This document shows positions 25,789 through 33,339 of a stretch of 64,000 bases of DNA, piece after piece (within the stretch, counting starts at the first letter, position 1; the number at the start of each line of letters is the position of its first letter). The notes below the pieces were generated by a model that was given only the letters and a program-made list of their open reading frames with translations, was not told where the DNA came from and did no database searches. A program made the position numbers and the translations under genes. Origin of the DNA: Ferdinandcohnia sp047238305 (lineage in GTDB: Bacteria > Bacillota > Bacilli > Bacillales > Bacillaceae_L); assembly GCF_047238305.1 (NCBI RefSeq), contig NZ_JBDFMO010000001.1:4340001-4404000 (forward strand), read 5' to 3'.

Positions 25789-26634
25789 TCAGACCTCTCT
25801 TTGTAATATTTTTTGTTGGATATACCAACGATCAACTATACTGTTGCGAACTAAAACGAAAACGATCTGCTTCCGCTCTTTCCCTTGGTTATCACGATAT
25901 ATTTCAACCTCCACAGGAATCTCGATGCTTAGCAGTCCTTTTAAATCACTTAATGGTAGATAGGACATATTTGTTATTGAAAAGATAGTAATTTCATTCA
26001 ATTTCTTAAATAGCTTCTTATTATTTGAATGAGGGAGTAATGTTTGTTTAATAATTTTTCGGTCTGTTTGATTAATTCCTGTAGCAAAAATTTCAATGAG
26101 ATGATAGGGATCTGAATTGCTTATGTATTCATCAAGCTTTCCACCCGCCTTTAGTAACATAAGCATGTGAGCTAAATCTGGCTCTTTTGAACTATGGGTG
26201 GTGCTTCCCAAAAAATGCACACAAAAATGGCCAGGAAAACCGTTTTTTAATGCACCTGCTCCATGTGGCATTCCATGCATTGAAGCTGCGATCATTTGAT
26301 CACCATATTTTACAATAATCGCTCTACGCTTCCAGCTCCATTTCCCACTATAGATTTTTTTCATGATCTTCGTGTCCTCAAATGTAAGTGGTTGCACATC
26401 AGCATGCCTACTTCCGGCTCTTCTTTGCACACGAAATTGGAGACCGGTTTCTACATCAATAATTGTAAAAAAGGATTTTCTGGGAAGTATTTCATTCACC
26501 ATATCCCAAGGAACCATTTCAACTTTAAAGCTAAGTGGGCTGTCTTTTTCATCAAATTTTGTTGTTGCCGCCCCGACTGCAAAATACTGGGTTGAAAAAG
26601 TAAGAAGAAAAAATAGAAGGATCACCTTTATCAT
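25789..26634 (-). CDS. Exported protein with a C-terminal domain seen in spore/cell-wall proteins
   Basis: The 281-residue protein has a signal peptide (MIKVILLFFLLTFSTQYFA) and a domain with RVQRRAGSRHADVQPLTF, ASMHGMPHGAGALKNGFPGH and FCVHFLGSTTHSS. This His-rich pattern occurs in uncharacterised secreted proteins of spore formers, often next to peptidoglycan-binding modules, and may be a hydrolase-like domain; no activity is established. It is the last backbone gene before the split yhaM. The start follows AGAGGTACTTAAA. Confidence 0.7.
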   Translation of the reverse strand: MIKVILLFFLLTFSTQYFAVGAATTKFDEKDSPLSFKVEMVPWDMVNEILPRKSFFTIIDVETGLQFRVQRRAGSRHADVQPLTFEDTKIMKKIYSGKWSWKRRAIIVKYGDQMIAASMHGMPHGAGALKNGFPGHFCVHFLGSTTHSSKEPDLAHMLMLLKAGGKLDEYISNSDPYHLIEIFATGINQTDRKIIKQTLLPHSNNKKLFKKLNEITIFSITNMSYLPLSDLKGLLSIEIPVEVEIYRDNQGKERKQIVFVLVRNSIVDRWYIQQKILQREV

Positions 26635-26694
26635 TTTAAGTACCTCTTTTTTTTCATAGCTTTCCATTAACAATCAGATTCTATTTATAAAAAA

Positions 26695-26724
26695 ACTCGA
26701 CTCTTTTAAAAAATCGAGTCGAGT
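26695..26724 (-). terminator. Original terminator of the yhaM operon
   Basis: ACTCGACTC and GAGTCGAGT form a 9-bp stem; on the minus strand it is followed by TTTTTATAA. It sits eleven bases after the yhaM stop codon and stays attached to the severed 3' end. Confidence 0.8.
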
Positions 26725-26734
26725 GTATCATTGT

Positions 26735-26935
26735 TTATTTATGAAAGGTTGGCTTATAAAAGCTTCTATTGTCTAATGCAAAAACGCGTTCGCTAAATTC
26801 GCCTGGCTTTACTCGTTCTAATGCACGATCTAACATGTTCATTTTCGCATCCAAATTGTCAATATAATGCAGTATTTCTGCTTCCTTAATCAGTGGAGGC
26901 TTAGGACTTCCCCATTCGGCTTTCCCGTGATGTGA
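26735..26935 (-). pseudogene. yhaM: Severed 3' end of yhaM (last 66 codons)
   Basis: The minus strand reads SHHGKAEWGSPKPPLIKEAE and so on to NRSFYKPTFHK and a stop, which is the C-terminus of YhaM 3'-5' exoribonuclease. It has no start or ribosome binding site. Joined to the N-terminal part 30 kb away (56730-57581), it restores a protein of 314 residues. It contains the HHG motif and the late Asp region (HYIDNLDAK) of the HD domain, so these are missing from the truncated 5' copy. It shows that the DNA between the two pieces was inserted. Confidence 0.93.
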
Positions 26936-26937
26936 AG

Positions 26938-26961
26938 TTATCTATATATAAAAAGTGAGAA
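26938..26961 (+). repeat. Right terminal inverted motif of the element
   Basis: TTATCTATAT, a 6-base spacer and AGTGAGAA lie directly against the yhaM 3' fragment. The same two blocks occur in inverted orientation at the other end (56813-56833). Confidence 0.8.
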
Positions 26962-27001
26962 AAGTAACAACAAATACATTAATGCCAGTACTTATCAGCT
27001 A

Positions 27002-27026
27002 TTTTGCTCACTATATGTGAGCAAAA
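27002..27026. repeat. Subterminal inverted repeat, right end
   Basis: TTTTGCTCAC and GTGAGCAAAA are separated by TATAT, 64 bases inside the right end. A shorter version, GTGAGC and CTCAC, occurs 84 bases inside the left end (56729-56749). Such paired sites are plausible recombinase-binding arms. Confidence 0.6.
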
Positions 27027-27112
27027 CATGGACTGATTTCTTCTATTAATAAGTTTTTGTAGAAATAATCACCTTAATGAAGGAATTTCTATTTCACTTT
27101 AAAGAACGCATG

Positions 27113-27141
27113 TTTGTATTTAAACTTGGTGATGGTATAAT
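27113..27141 (+). promoter_or_regulatory. Promoter of the first cargo gene
   Basis: TTTGTA and TATAAT are separated by 17 bases and end 30 bases before the start codon at 27172, a good sigma-A promoter. Confidence 0.6.
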
Positions 27142-27171
27142 TCATTTATTAATGTTTAGGGGGAAACTGTA

Positions 27172-27582
27172 ATGGACGTTAAAGTAAAAAAGAACTTTCT
27201 TCCCGAAGAGCTAATACTCAAATCACTAGTTGGGGAACCTGAAAGACTCAAGGTTCCTATTCACGGAGGATTAGACTCTGTTTGGGCTAAAATTTTACAT
27301 TTCGAATTAAAAAGTGATCAACGAGCATCAGTTAGTTTATCTTTTGACGATGATATAAGTTCCCTTGGCGACATTTCTTTTGGTCTAGATGGTTTGGATA
27401 AGGTATTACCCGAAGATTTTATAGGAGAGTTTATTGAAAGAAGTAATCAAGATGAACTTTCAATATTAATACAGGCTAACTCAATTTTGAACGGAAGACA
27501 TGAATATAAAAAGTATTATAAAGTAATCGAAGAACGTATATGCCATATTAGAAAACACAATATGAATAATTTATCTAACTAA
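27172..27582 (+). CDS. Hypothetical cargo protein (136 aa)
   Basis: I do not recognise this soluble, acidic protein. It has a predicted beta-rich centre (RASVSLSFDDDISSLGDISF) and a helical C-terminus (YKKYYKVIEERICHIRKHN). It is preceded by a good promoter and by TTTAGGGGGAAACTGTA as ribosome binding site, and followed by its own terminator, so it behaves as an independent single-gene cassette at the right end of the element. No partner gene is coupled to it. Confidence 0.65.
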   Translation: MDVKVKKNFLPEELILKSLVGEPERLKVPIHGGLDSVWAKILHFELKSDQRASVSLSFDDDISSLGDISFGLDGLDKVLPEDFIGEFIERSNQDELSILIQANSILNGRHEYKKYYKVIEERICHIRKHNMNNLSN

Positions 27583-27639
27583 CCTGATTACAGCCAAAAG
27601 AATGTACCGCTTCTCACCAACGAGTTGTTTTACCAATGG

Positions 27640-27860
27640 GTATAGTCAGGAACGTGCAGATTTATAACGAAAGGATTTTGAAAAATAAAAAGCCTAATCC
27701 TTAATTTTAGCAAGGAATTAGGCTTGTGATGTCCTCAAACGCGCCCGATTGTAGAATATCGTTTTATTGTAAATTTTATTCCTGAAAAGCCCCGTTAACC
27801 ATCCACGAACCACACCTTCACCACAGAAAGTAAAAGATAATTACGTTCTTTCATGGTAGT
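27640..27860. repeat. Dispersed intergenic repeats, first copy
   Basis: Two repeat modules are visible. The first (about 27640-27760) has GTCAGGAA, GATTTATAACG, a hairpin and then GCGCCCGATTG, and is echoed at 28712-28840. The second (27813-27860) has CCTTCACCACA and TAATTACGTTCTTTCAT, and is echoed at 42733-42780. The copies have drifted and contain no genes. Confidence 0.55.
27690..27725 (+). terminator. Terminator hairpin of the first cargo cassette
   Basis: AAGCCTAATCCTT and AAGGAATTAGGCTT pair with one bulged base. It is part of a longer sequence repeated at 28712-28840. Confidence 0.7.
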
Positions 27861-27887
27861 TTACAAAAAGATTACATAAAAGCAATA

Positions 27888-28088
27888 TTAATCATCAAGA
27901 TATTTCCATTTTTCTTCTTCCTCTACATCCTCTTGTAGAAGCCTTCTTTCAATGTTATATGCCTTAGAACATTGAAGTACTTTTGTTTTTTTTATTTCAT
28001 CCCACCAACATAGTTCAATATCAATATTTACAACTAAATATCTCCACCAAGGATTTTGTTTATTATCTAGCCAAAAATCATTCGGCAT
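27888..28088 (-). CDS. C-terminal segment after an in-frame stop (66 codons)
   Basis: This frame starts with ATG immediately after, and in the same frame as, the TAA stop of the upstream 171-codon gene. It reads MPNDFWLDNKQNPWWRYLVV and continues through an acidic tail. It has no ribosome binding site of its own beyond the end of the upstream gene. I think it is the detached C-terminus of one 238-codon gene with a nonsense codon; independent translation by stop-start coupling (TAAATG) is the alternative. Confidence 0.5.
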   Translation of the reverse strand: MPNDFWLDNKQNPWWRYLVVNIDIELCWWDEIKKTKVLQCSKAYNIERRLLQEDVEEEEKWKYLDD

Positions 28089-28604
28089 TTAATCTTTAAG
28101 ACCTGCTGTTCTTAATTTTTTATCTTCCTCTTTAGTTACAATTGCACCAATGAGTTTATCTATCATATGTTCACGAATATAATCTGCATGTGGCTCTTGT
28201 CTTTCATCCAAAAATTTAATAAATGCCTTTATTGGAACTACATGTTCATGAACAAACTTTGAAGATAATTTTTTTTCGGATATTGATTTTCCGTTGTTTT
28301 CATCAACCATTTTCTTATACAATTCAATGGCTTCTTTTGACCAAAACTTAGCCCCTTTGTATTTTCCATATTCTTTAGTCCAATCTCTAGCTACTGCCTC
28401 AAATATATCGCGTTTAGCTTTTGGTGTTAAATCTATAGACAATAAAGGAGAATATATGTCTTTTATCATTTCTTCTTTAGTTCTTTTATTTTCAACTACT
28501 GATAATCCATCATTATTAAGTTTAATACCAACATACGCCCATTCTTCATCGTAATTTTCCTCATCAAAGATGGCTTCATTATTTTCCTCGTAACTATTCA
28601 TCAT
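28089..28604 (-). CDS. Hypothetical HEHVVP protein, probably truncated by an in-frame TAA
   Basis: The 171-residue protein has an acidic head and a helical body with SSKFVHEHVVPIKAFIKFL and GAIVTKEEDKKLRTAGLKD. The HEHVVP motif and the following IVT-EED-L pattern occur in a family of uncharacterised phage and island proteins, where the sequence normally continues past the GLK..MP region without a stop; this continuation is exactly what the next 66 codons encode. A nuclease-like role for the His-Glu-His cluster is only a guess. The start has GGAGGTTTCA. Confidence 0.55.
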   Translation of the reverse strand: MMNSYEENNEAIFDEENYDEEWAYVGIKLNNDGLSVVENKRTKEEMIKDIYSPLLSIDLTPKAKRDIFEAVARDWTKEYGKYKGAKFWSKEAIELYKKMVDENNGKSISEKKLSSKFVHEHVVPIKAFIKFLDERQEPHADYIREHMIDKLIGAIVTKEEDKKLRTAGLKD

Positions 28605-28711
28605 TGAAACCTCCAGAACTTTATAAACATGCTGAAAATAAATCTTTACATTAATAATTTTATATATTAATTCAACTTCCCATTTGGGGGGATATCAACC
28701 TTTAGCTTGAT

Positions 28712-28840
28712 GGGCATGGGGGTAGCGTCAGGAAAATGTGGATTTACAACGTTAAGGGAATTACAATATTAAAAAGCCCAATTTCTCAACATTAACATTG
28801 AGATTTGGACTTTTCGTTACTCCGGAAAAGCGCCCTTTAA
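28712..28840. repeat. Dispersed intergenic repeat, second copy, with hairpin
   Basis: GGTAGCGTCAGGAA, GGATTTACAACG, the hairpin AGCCCAATTTCTCAA/TTGAGATTTGGACTT (28775-28812) and then AAAGCGCCCTTTAA follow the same order as at 27640-27760. The hairpin can terminate the minus-strand metallopeptidase pseudogene. Confidence 0.5.
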
Positions 28841-28842
28841 TT

Positions 28843-29627
28843 TTAAAGGTTTCCCTCAATTTTTTTTGTTAGTTCAATAATAGTTGGAAGATATATTTGA
28901 CCAATACTCAAAATGTCTGTCTTGCCCAAGAAACCATTCATAATAGATTTTATTTCTGAAAACTTATCCCCAATATAAGACTCTTCAACTGTCATATTTT
29001 CAATTTCGTCCATGTATTGGTCATAATCATTGGCATACATTTTGCATATTGATATGCGGCCAAGATGATTAAAAATCATTCCCAATCCCGTTGATAAAGA
29101 TTCAATACTATCTGGAAAATTCGATCTCGAAATAAGCTCGGTTACTGCTACATGGGAATTTGTAATATACTCAAATACTGTTTTACGACCAGCGATTATC
29201 TCAATTGGTTGTTTTAACGAAAAAGATATTATGTCTTCTATCGATTCTGCCCCCAACAACTTCAACAATTCAACTTGAGCGGCATGATATTCTGTAAATC
29301 CACGATTAGCAGCATATAAAATTTTATTTTTGGCTGAATATGCAACCGTATCATGCATATGAGTAAACTCATGAAATAATATATAGTCTGCGTGTAAAAT
29401 ACTCTTATAAATGTCCTTCCAGACTTTCAATATGTGTTTGTCTTTACCAACATCATAAAAATGAGCAGCTGGAACACCATAACCCTTTTGCTTTGCCTCT
29501 TCAAGTGTATTTCCATTAGAACAATATTAAAATCTGGCATTTCATGTATTCCCATGAACTTCTTGTACAATTCAAGATTACGAGCTACATATATATTTAC
29601 AAGCCGTGTTTCTAATTCTGTAATCAT
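28843..29627 (-). pseudogene. Zinc-metallopeptidase-like gene broken by one frameshift
   Basis: The downstream frame contains ADYILFHEFTHMHD, an HExxH zinc-protease motif, and HAAQVELLKLLGAE. The upstream frame encodes the N-terminus MITELETRLVNIYVARNLEL up to MPDFNIVL. Near 29,520, reading one base back continues as GNTLEEAKQKGYGVPAAHFY straight into the HEFTH part, so a single missing base (likely an A in CTAATGG) splits the gene. The restored protein would have about 260 residues and look like IrrE/ImmA-type or phage-associated peptidases. It may be a sequencing error or true decay. Confidence 0.7.
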
Positions 29628-29952
29628 CAAGGATACCCCATTTCCGCTACCATTTTACTCCCCGAAACAAATACCATTAAAGTACATAACTAACTACATT
29701 ATACTGCCTCGATAGTTTAAGTACATTTCTTACAACCTCCATTTTAACATAAATATCCAAATTTATTGCCGAGTGTTATACAAGAATATGGCCCGATTGT
29801 TGAAAAGAGCTAAAGACGATTCATCAACTAATCTGCGACGTTCGTAGAATAAATTCAACAAAAAAAGCTGCCTCAATGACAGCCTTGATCTTCAACTCTT
29901 GCACCCTATAGTGAAATAAGGGAATGCTTCTATTAGCTGGTTTAGTTGGATA

Positions 29953-30124
29953 TTAACCTCCCAAACCTCCTTCAAACGTAAGGTTCCATATGACCGCCCC
30001 ATCATTATCGAGAACCTCAATTTTTAGCTGATCAGATCTGCAGACGTGGTCTTTTTCTCGTATTCCAATAAACTATACCAAATACTAAGTTATCATTATC
30101 TACAACTAACTTTAACAGTGCCAT
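29953..30124 (-). pseudogene. Remnant of a small gene
   Basis: One frame reads MALLKLVVDNDNLVFGIVYW and, after a shift near 30,060, another continues EKKTTSADQLKIEVLDNDGA to WNLTFEGGLGG and a stop. Together they resemble a short beta-rich protein of about 55 residues. No ribosome binding site is present. This is weak evidence for a decayed gene following the 30127 gene. Confidence 0.3.
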
Positions 30125-30126
30125 AT

Positions 30127-30942
30127 TTAAAATGGTAACTGGCTAAAACCAACAATTGCCTTATCAATAAGTTGTGCAATATGCACGGAGTCATCTACAC
30201 TTTTTCTTATTTGACTTAAAGTGTCAGTCACTCTTCTAAATACAGATTTTTTGGGAGTTTCATTCTGCAATTCACTTTTTGCATCTTCTAAAAAATCAAT
30301 TGCATCCTCTTGTGTCTCACTATCTGATATTTGCTCATTCTTTAACTCCCTTATTAGTTCGCTTATTAATGAAACTAATTCAGTATAAGATTGTTGGTTA
30401 TTCGTTTGATGTGCTTCTAAATTTTGTTCTGAAAAGTTTAATTGACCTACTGAACCTTGAACAAGAATTTTCGCATTTTCTTTTTCATCTAATCCCATTT
30501 CTATCGAAATCCCTTCCAAATAATCAATTATATGATTTACTAAAAGATTAACAACCTGATGATTAAACTTATTAATACAATCTCTATAAGTTGCTCCTTT
30601 ATAAAAAGCATATCCTCTACATATCACTATATAGTCATCAAAGTTTTCTGCTGTATATTTGAGAAGTTGATAGATGAATGTGATTTCTCGATTTATTTCT
30701 ATTGGTATCTCATATTTCTCATTTATATTTGTGGATTTAATAATGTTTTCTATATCAAATTGTTCGGTATGATTTTTCTTTATAAAGTCTGATAACAAAG
30801 GCTCGTTGTCAATAAAATCTATAAATCTCTTAGTGAGTCTAATAGCTTCAGTTGAATCTCCACAGTTAAGAAGTTGACCAGAAACTCTTCTAAATTGTCG
30901 AGATAAGTTTTTAAAATCTCTTTTATTTATAATTTCTTCCAT
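30127..30942 (-). CDS. Hypothetical protein, possible effector of a two-gene cassette (271 aa)
   Basis: The protein is helical in its N-terminal two thirds (NKRDFKNLSRQFRRVSGQLL; GYAFYKGATYRDCINKFNHQ; VVNLLVNHIIDYLEGI) and has a short beta-hairpin stretch, NAKILVQGSVGQLNFSEQ, before a C-terminal helical tail. Similar hairpin-plus-helix arrangements are found in uncharacterised proteins of defence islands, but I cannot name a family. Its start overlaps the end of the zinc-ribbon gene (GGGGTGAATTAAGT is the ribosome binding site), so the two are translationally coupled. Confidence 0.62.
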   Translation of the reverse strand: MEEIINKRDFKNLSRQFRRVSGQLLNCGDSTEAIRLTKRFIDFIDNEPLLSDFIKKNHTEQFDIENIIKSTNINEKYEIPIEINREITFIYQLLKYTAENFDDYIVICRGYAFYKGATYRDCINKFNHQVVNLLVNHIIDYLEGISIEMGLDEKENAKILVQGSVGQLNFSEQNLEAHQTNNQQSYTELVSLISELIRELKNEQISDSETQEDAIDFLEDAKSELQNETPKKSVFRRVTDTLSQIRKSVDDSVHIAQLIDKAIVGFSQLPF

Positions 30943-30944
30943 AC

Positions 30945-31394
30945 TTAATTCACCCCACAATAAGGACAATAAGGATTTTTAGAACTAATAAGTAGTGTAT
31001 TTAGCTTGGCTTTTCTTTCACAACAAGTAAACACTATTTGGTCAAGGTTGTCTTGTTCATACATTGAAAGTAATGGTTTTATAGGAAGTTTTTTACCACC
31101 CTTAAATTTGATAGATTTATTGCCCCGAAATGATTTCTCAAGACCTTTCGTAAAATCATTTAACATTTTTGCTACTTCATTTTCTGCAAGCACTTTTGCG
31201 TTTTCAACAAAATCATCAGTTATATACGATGATGGTGGACTAGGTATTCCGCAATGGGGACAGAAAAGTTCATATACATCATCTTCTTGACATTCATTAG
31301 AAAGAAGCTTGAATTCCTCACCACATAATGAACATTTAAAAGAAGAAAAACCATCAATGTCACTTTGTTTCGTTAAAACAAAGTTTTTTGTCAC
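30945..31394 (-). CDS. Zinc-ribbon protein (149 aa)
   Basis: The protein has two cysteine clusters near the ends: FKCSLCGEEF with LFCPHCGIPS in the N-terminal third, and VFTCCERKAK with PYCPYCGVN at the C-terminus; the middle is helical and basic. This suggests two zinc ribbons for nucleic-acid or protein binding. Of three possible starts, GTG 31394 has the best spacing from AAAGGAGG. It is directly upstream of, and coupled to, the 271-residue gene, so the pair probably acts together. Confidence 0.65.
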   Translation of the reverse strand: MTKNFVLTKQSDIDGFSSFKCSLCGEEFKLLSNECQEDDVYELFCPHCGIPSPPSSYITDDFVENAKVLAENEVAKMLNDFTKGLEKSFRGNKSIKFKGGKKLPIKPLLSMYEQDNLDQIVFTCCERKAKLNTLLISSKNPYCPYCGVN

Positions 31395-31537
31395 TTTCAC
31401 CAACCTCCTTTATTAAAATAATCTTACAATTATCATAACATTAAATTCCAAAAAAATTATTGCTTAGTAATTGGATTTTACTAATACCGTCAATATTAAG
31501 CTCTGTTAAAGTTTAATATTGATAACAGGAAAAAAAT

Positions 31538-31570
31538 AGAACTTCCGTTTATTTGGAAGTTCTGTTTCGT
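31538..31570 (-). terminator. Hairpin after the 31652 lipoprotein gene
   Basis: AGAACTTCC and GGAAGTTCT form a 9-bp stem with an 8-nt loop; on the minus strand it runs into TATTTTTTT. It is followed at 31,594 by another AAAGCACCCGTTG repeat piece. Confidence 0.7.
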
Positions 31571-31651
31571 AATATGGACTATTTTTAACTAAAGCACCCG
31601 TTGAAGAAGAAAAAGAAGATGCCTAAGTAATTGCCGTGTCTAACCTTCAAA

Positions 31652-32107
31652 TTATTGAATAACGACATTCCCAACGTATTGAGCATTTCCACTATCCGCA
31701 TTTATGTCAATCACAATCATATACTCACCTTTTTCTTCTGGTAAGTAGAAGTCTTGGCTGTTTTTTTGATATTCTAAATCAATTTTTTTGTCTTCTTGCC
31801 AAACTGAAACACTTATTCCATTTGGATTAAAATCCCCATTTTCAAGGGTTATAGCAACTAACTCACCTGCATTAAAGTATATTTCATCTTGTCTTTTGGC
31901 AAATGATTGAATATCCTTTGTTTCCATATTGAATTTTTCATCATAATCCCAATTTATGTTTGCTGCTGCTAAATCTTCTTGGGCGTTAATATCATTTGGA
32001 GTATACACTGAAACAGTTGGTGGAGAAAAATCATATTCTTCTCCAATACATCCTGTTAATAAAAAGACGCAAAACAAACCTACAATCAACTTGAAAAATG
32101 TATTCAC
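31652..32107 (-). CDS. Small lipoprotein of unknown function
   Basis: The 151-residue precursor has a lipoprotein signal, MNTFFKLIVGLFCVFLLTGC (Cys20). The mature part is beta-rich (TVSVYTPNDINAQ, ISVSVWQEDKKIDLEY, GEYMIVIDINADSGNAQYVG) and could be an immunoglobulin-like extracellular domain. It starts with GTG after GGAGTGAAGATGT. It belongs to the cluster of surface-exposed cargo (31.6-34.2 kb). No family recognised. Confidence 0.68.
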   Translation of the reverse strand: MNTFFKLIVGLFCVFLLTGCIGEEYDFSPPTVSVYTPNDINAQEDLAAANINWDYDEKFNMETKDIQSFAKRQDEIYFNAGELVAITLENGDFNPNGISVSVWQEDKKIDLEYQKNSQDFYLPEEKGEYMIVIDINADSGNAQYVGNVVIQ

Positions 32108-32295
32108 ACATCTTCACTCCTTCACGTTTTTTGACTACTAATTCATTATAATTTTTAACATTGACACTAATAAAATTTAAATGATTTTCCTGTCCTTGTC
32201 CAACTAAACTGACCCGTTAGCTCAATAAGGAATTCAACAAAAAGGAGCTTTAATCCTACTTGGACTAAAGCACCCGTTACTTGTATAACGAAACA

Positions 32296-32607
32296 TTAAT
32301 TTTCTTTTTTCACGAAATGTAAAAACCACCTTATAATTCCAACCACTAGAATGAGAATCCCATTAGCCATTGTTATAAGTCCTAAAAATGCTCCACCATA
32401 ACCTGCACCTTCCCCTGTTCCTCCTGAACTCCAATCATAAAAATGAAGGAATAATGCACCGCTTGAAAAACCCATAACTGGAGCAAGTATTATCATAATG
32501 ATGCCTGATACCATAAGATTTATTTTTCCTTTTTTAAACAATATAAAGAAAAAAACATTAAGCGATATTAAAATTAAAACAAATAAAATCAAAATTAAAT
32601 TTTCCAA
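32296..32607 (-). CDS. Small membrane protein (103 aa)
   Basis: Three hydrophobic helices are visible (LILILFVLILISLNVFFFIL, VSGIIMIILAPVMGFSSGAL, FLGLITMANGILILVVGII) with a glycine-rich loop WSSGGTGEGAGYGGA between the second and third. It starts with TTG preceded by GGGAGAAATAG. I do not recognise it. It stands alone within the surface-protein group. Confidence 0.6.
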   Translation of the reverse strand: MENLILILFVLILISLNVFFFILFKKGKINLMVSGIIMIILAPVMGFSSGALFLHFYDWSSGGTGEGAGYGGAFLGLITMANGILILVVGIIRWFLHFVKKEN

Positions 32608-32670
32608 AATCTATTTCTCCCATCAGTTAAATTTACCGTAAATACAGTTATGCGAATTTTAGCTTTTAAG

Positions 32671-33309
32671 CTAGTTATAAAATTCGCCTTGTTCCTCTAT
32701 ATAATTTTGTGTATATTGATTAAATTGTTCTATAATCTGTTCCATTTCTTGACTGCGCTTATTAATTTCATTAATGGGTTCATCAAGGTTTTCAATTCTA
32801 AATATATTTTCACCAAGGGAATTATAAAATGAATTCTGTGAATCCAAATTTTCGTTGTATAATTCAAAAAAGGTGTTGAGCAATTTTTTTCGTTCGTTCA
32901 TGATCGTTAATAGTTTTAAAGCTTGGTTTCTTTTATCCTCGTTTTTAATTTTTTTGATATTTTTCTCAATGGTTAAAACCTTATTGTAAGCCTTATGGAA
33001 GTTTTTTTCAGCTGCCTCTAATAACTTCTGTTGTTTTTCTATGTATGTATTGGCTTCATCTATCTTTTGATTAATTACTTCCTTATCATTTATATCAAGA
33101 CTAATCAGGTCATTGTATAACAATTGTGCGTTTTCTCTAGTTTCAAATAGTTTTGTTTGAGTAGTCGCGAAATCATTTTCAAACACAGCAGATTTCTCTA
33201 ATATTTTCTGTATTTTAGTAGCCTGTTTATTATCGGACTGACAACCATTAAGAATAAAAATAAAACTTATAATAATCGCAATTGCAATTAGTACTCGTTT
33301 CTTCTTCAA
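32671..33309 (-). CDS. YkyA-type putative cell-wall-binding lipoprotein
   Basis: The 212-residue precursor has a lipoprotein signal ending ILNGC (Cys22) and a long alpha-helical coiled-coil body (LLEAAEKNFHKAYNKVLTIE, then ERKKLLNTFFELYNENLDSQ and NSFYNSLGEN), which is the YkyA pattern. YkyA-like proteins are exported and thought to contact the cell wall; no activity is known. The TTG start follows an excellent AGGAGGTAATAATT. It lies just downstream of the deacetylase gene and is probably co-transcribed with it. Confidence 0.72.
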   Translation of the reverse strand: MKKKRVLIAIAIIISFIFILNGCQSDNKQATKIQKILEKSAVFENDFATTQTKLFETRENAQLLYNDLISLDINDKEVINQKIDEANTYIEKQQKLLEAAEKNFHKAYNKVLTIEKNIKKIKNEDKRNQALKLLTIMNERKKLLNTFFELYNENLDSQNSFYNSLGENIFRIENLDEPINEINKRSQEMEQIIEQFNQYTQNYIEEQGEFYN

Positions 33310-33339
33310 AAATTATTACCTCCTATTATTAGGATCGGA

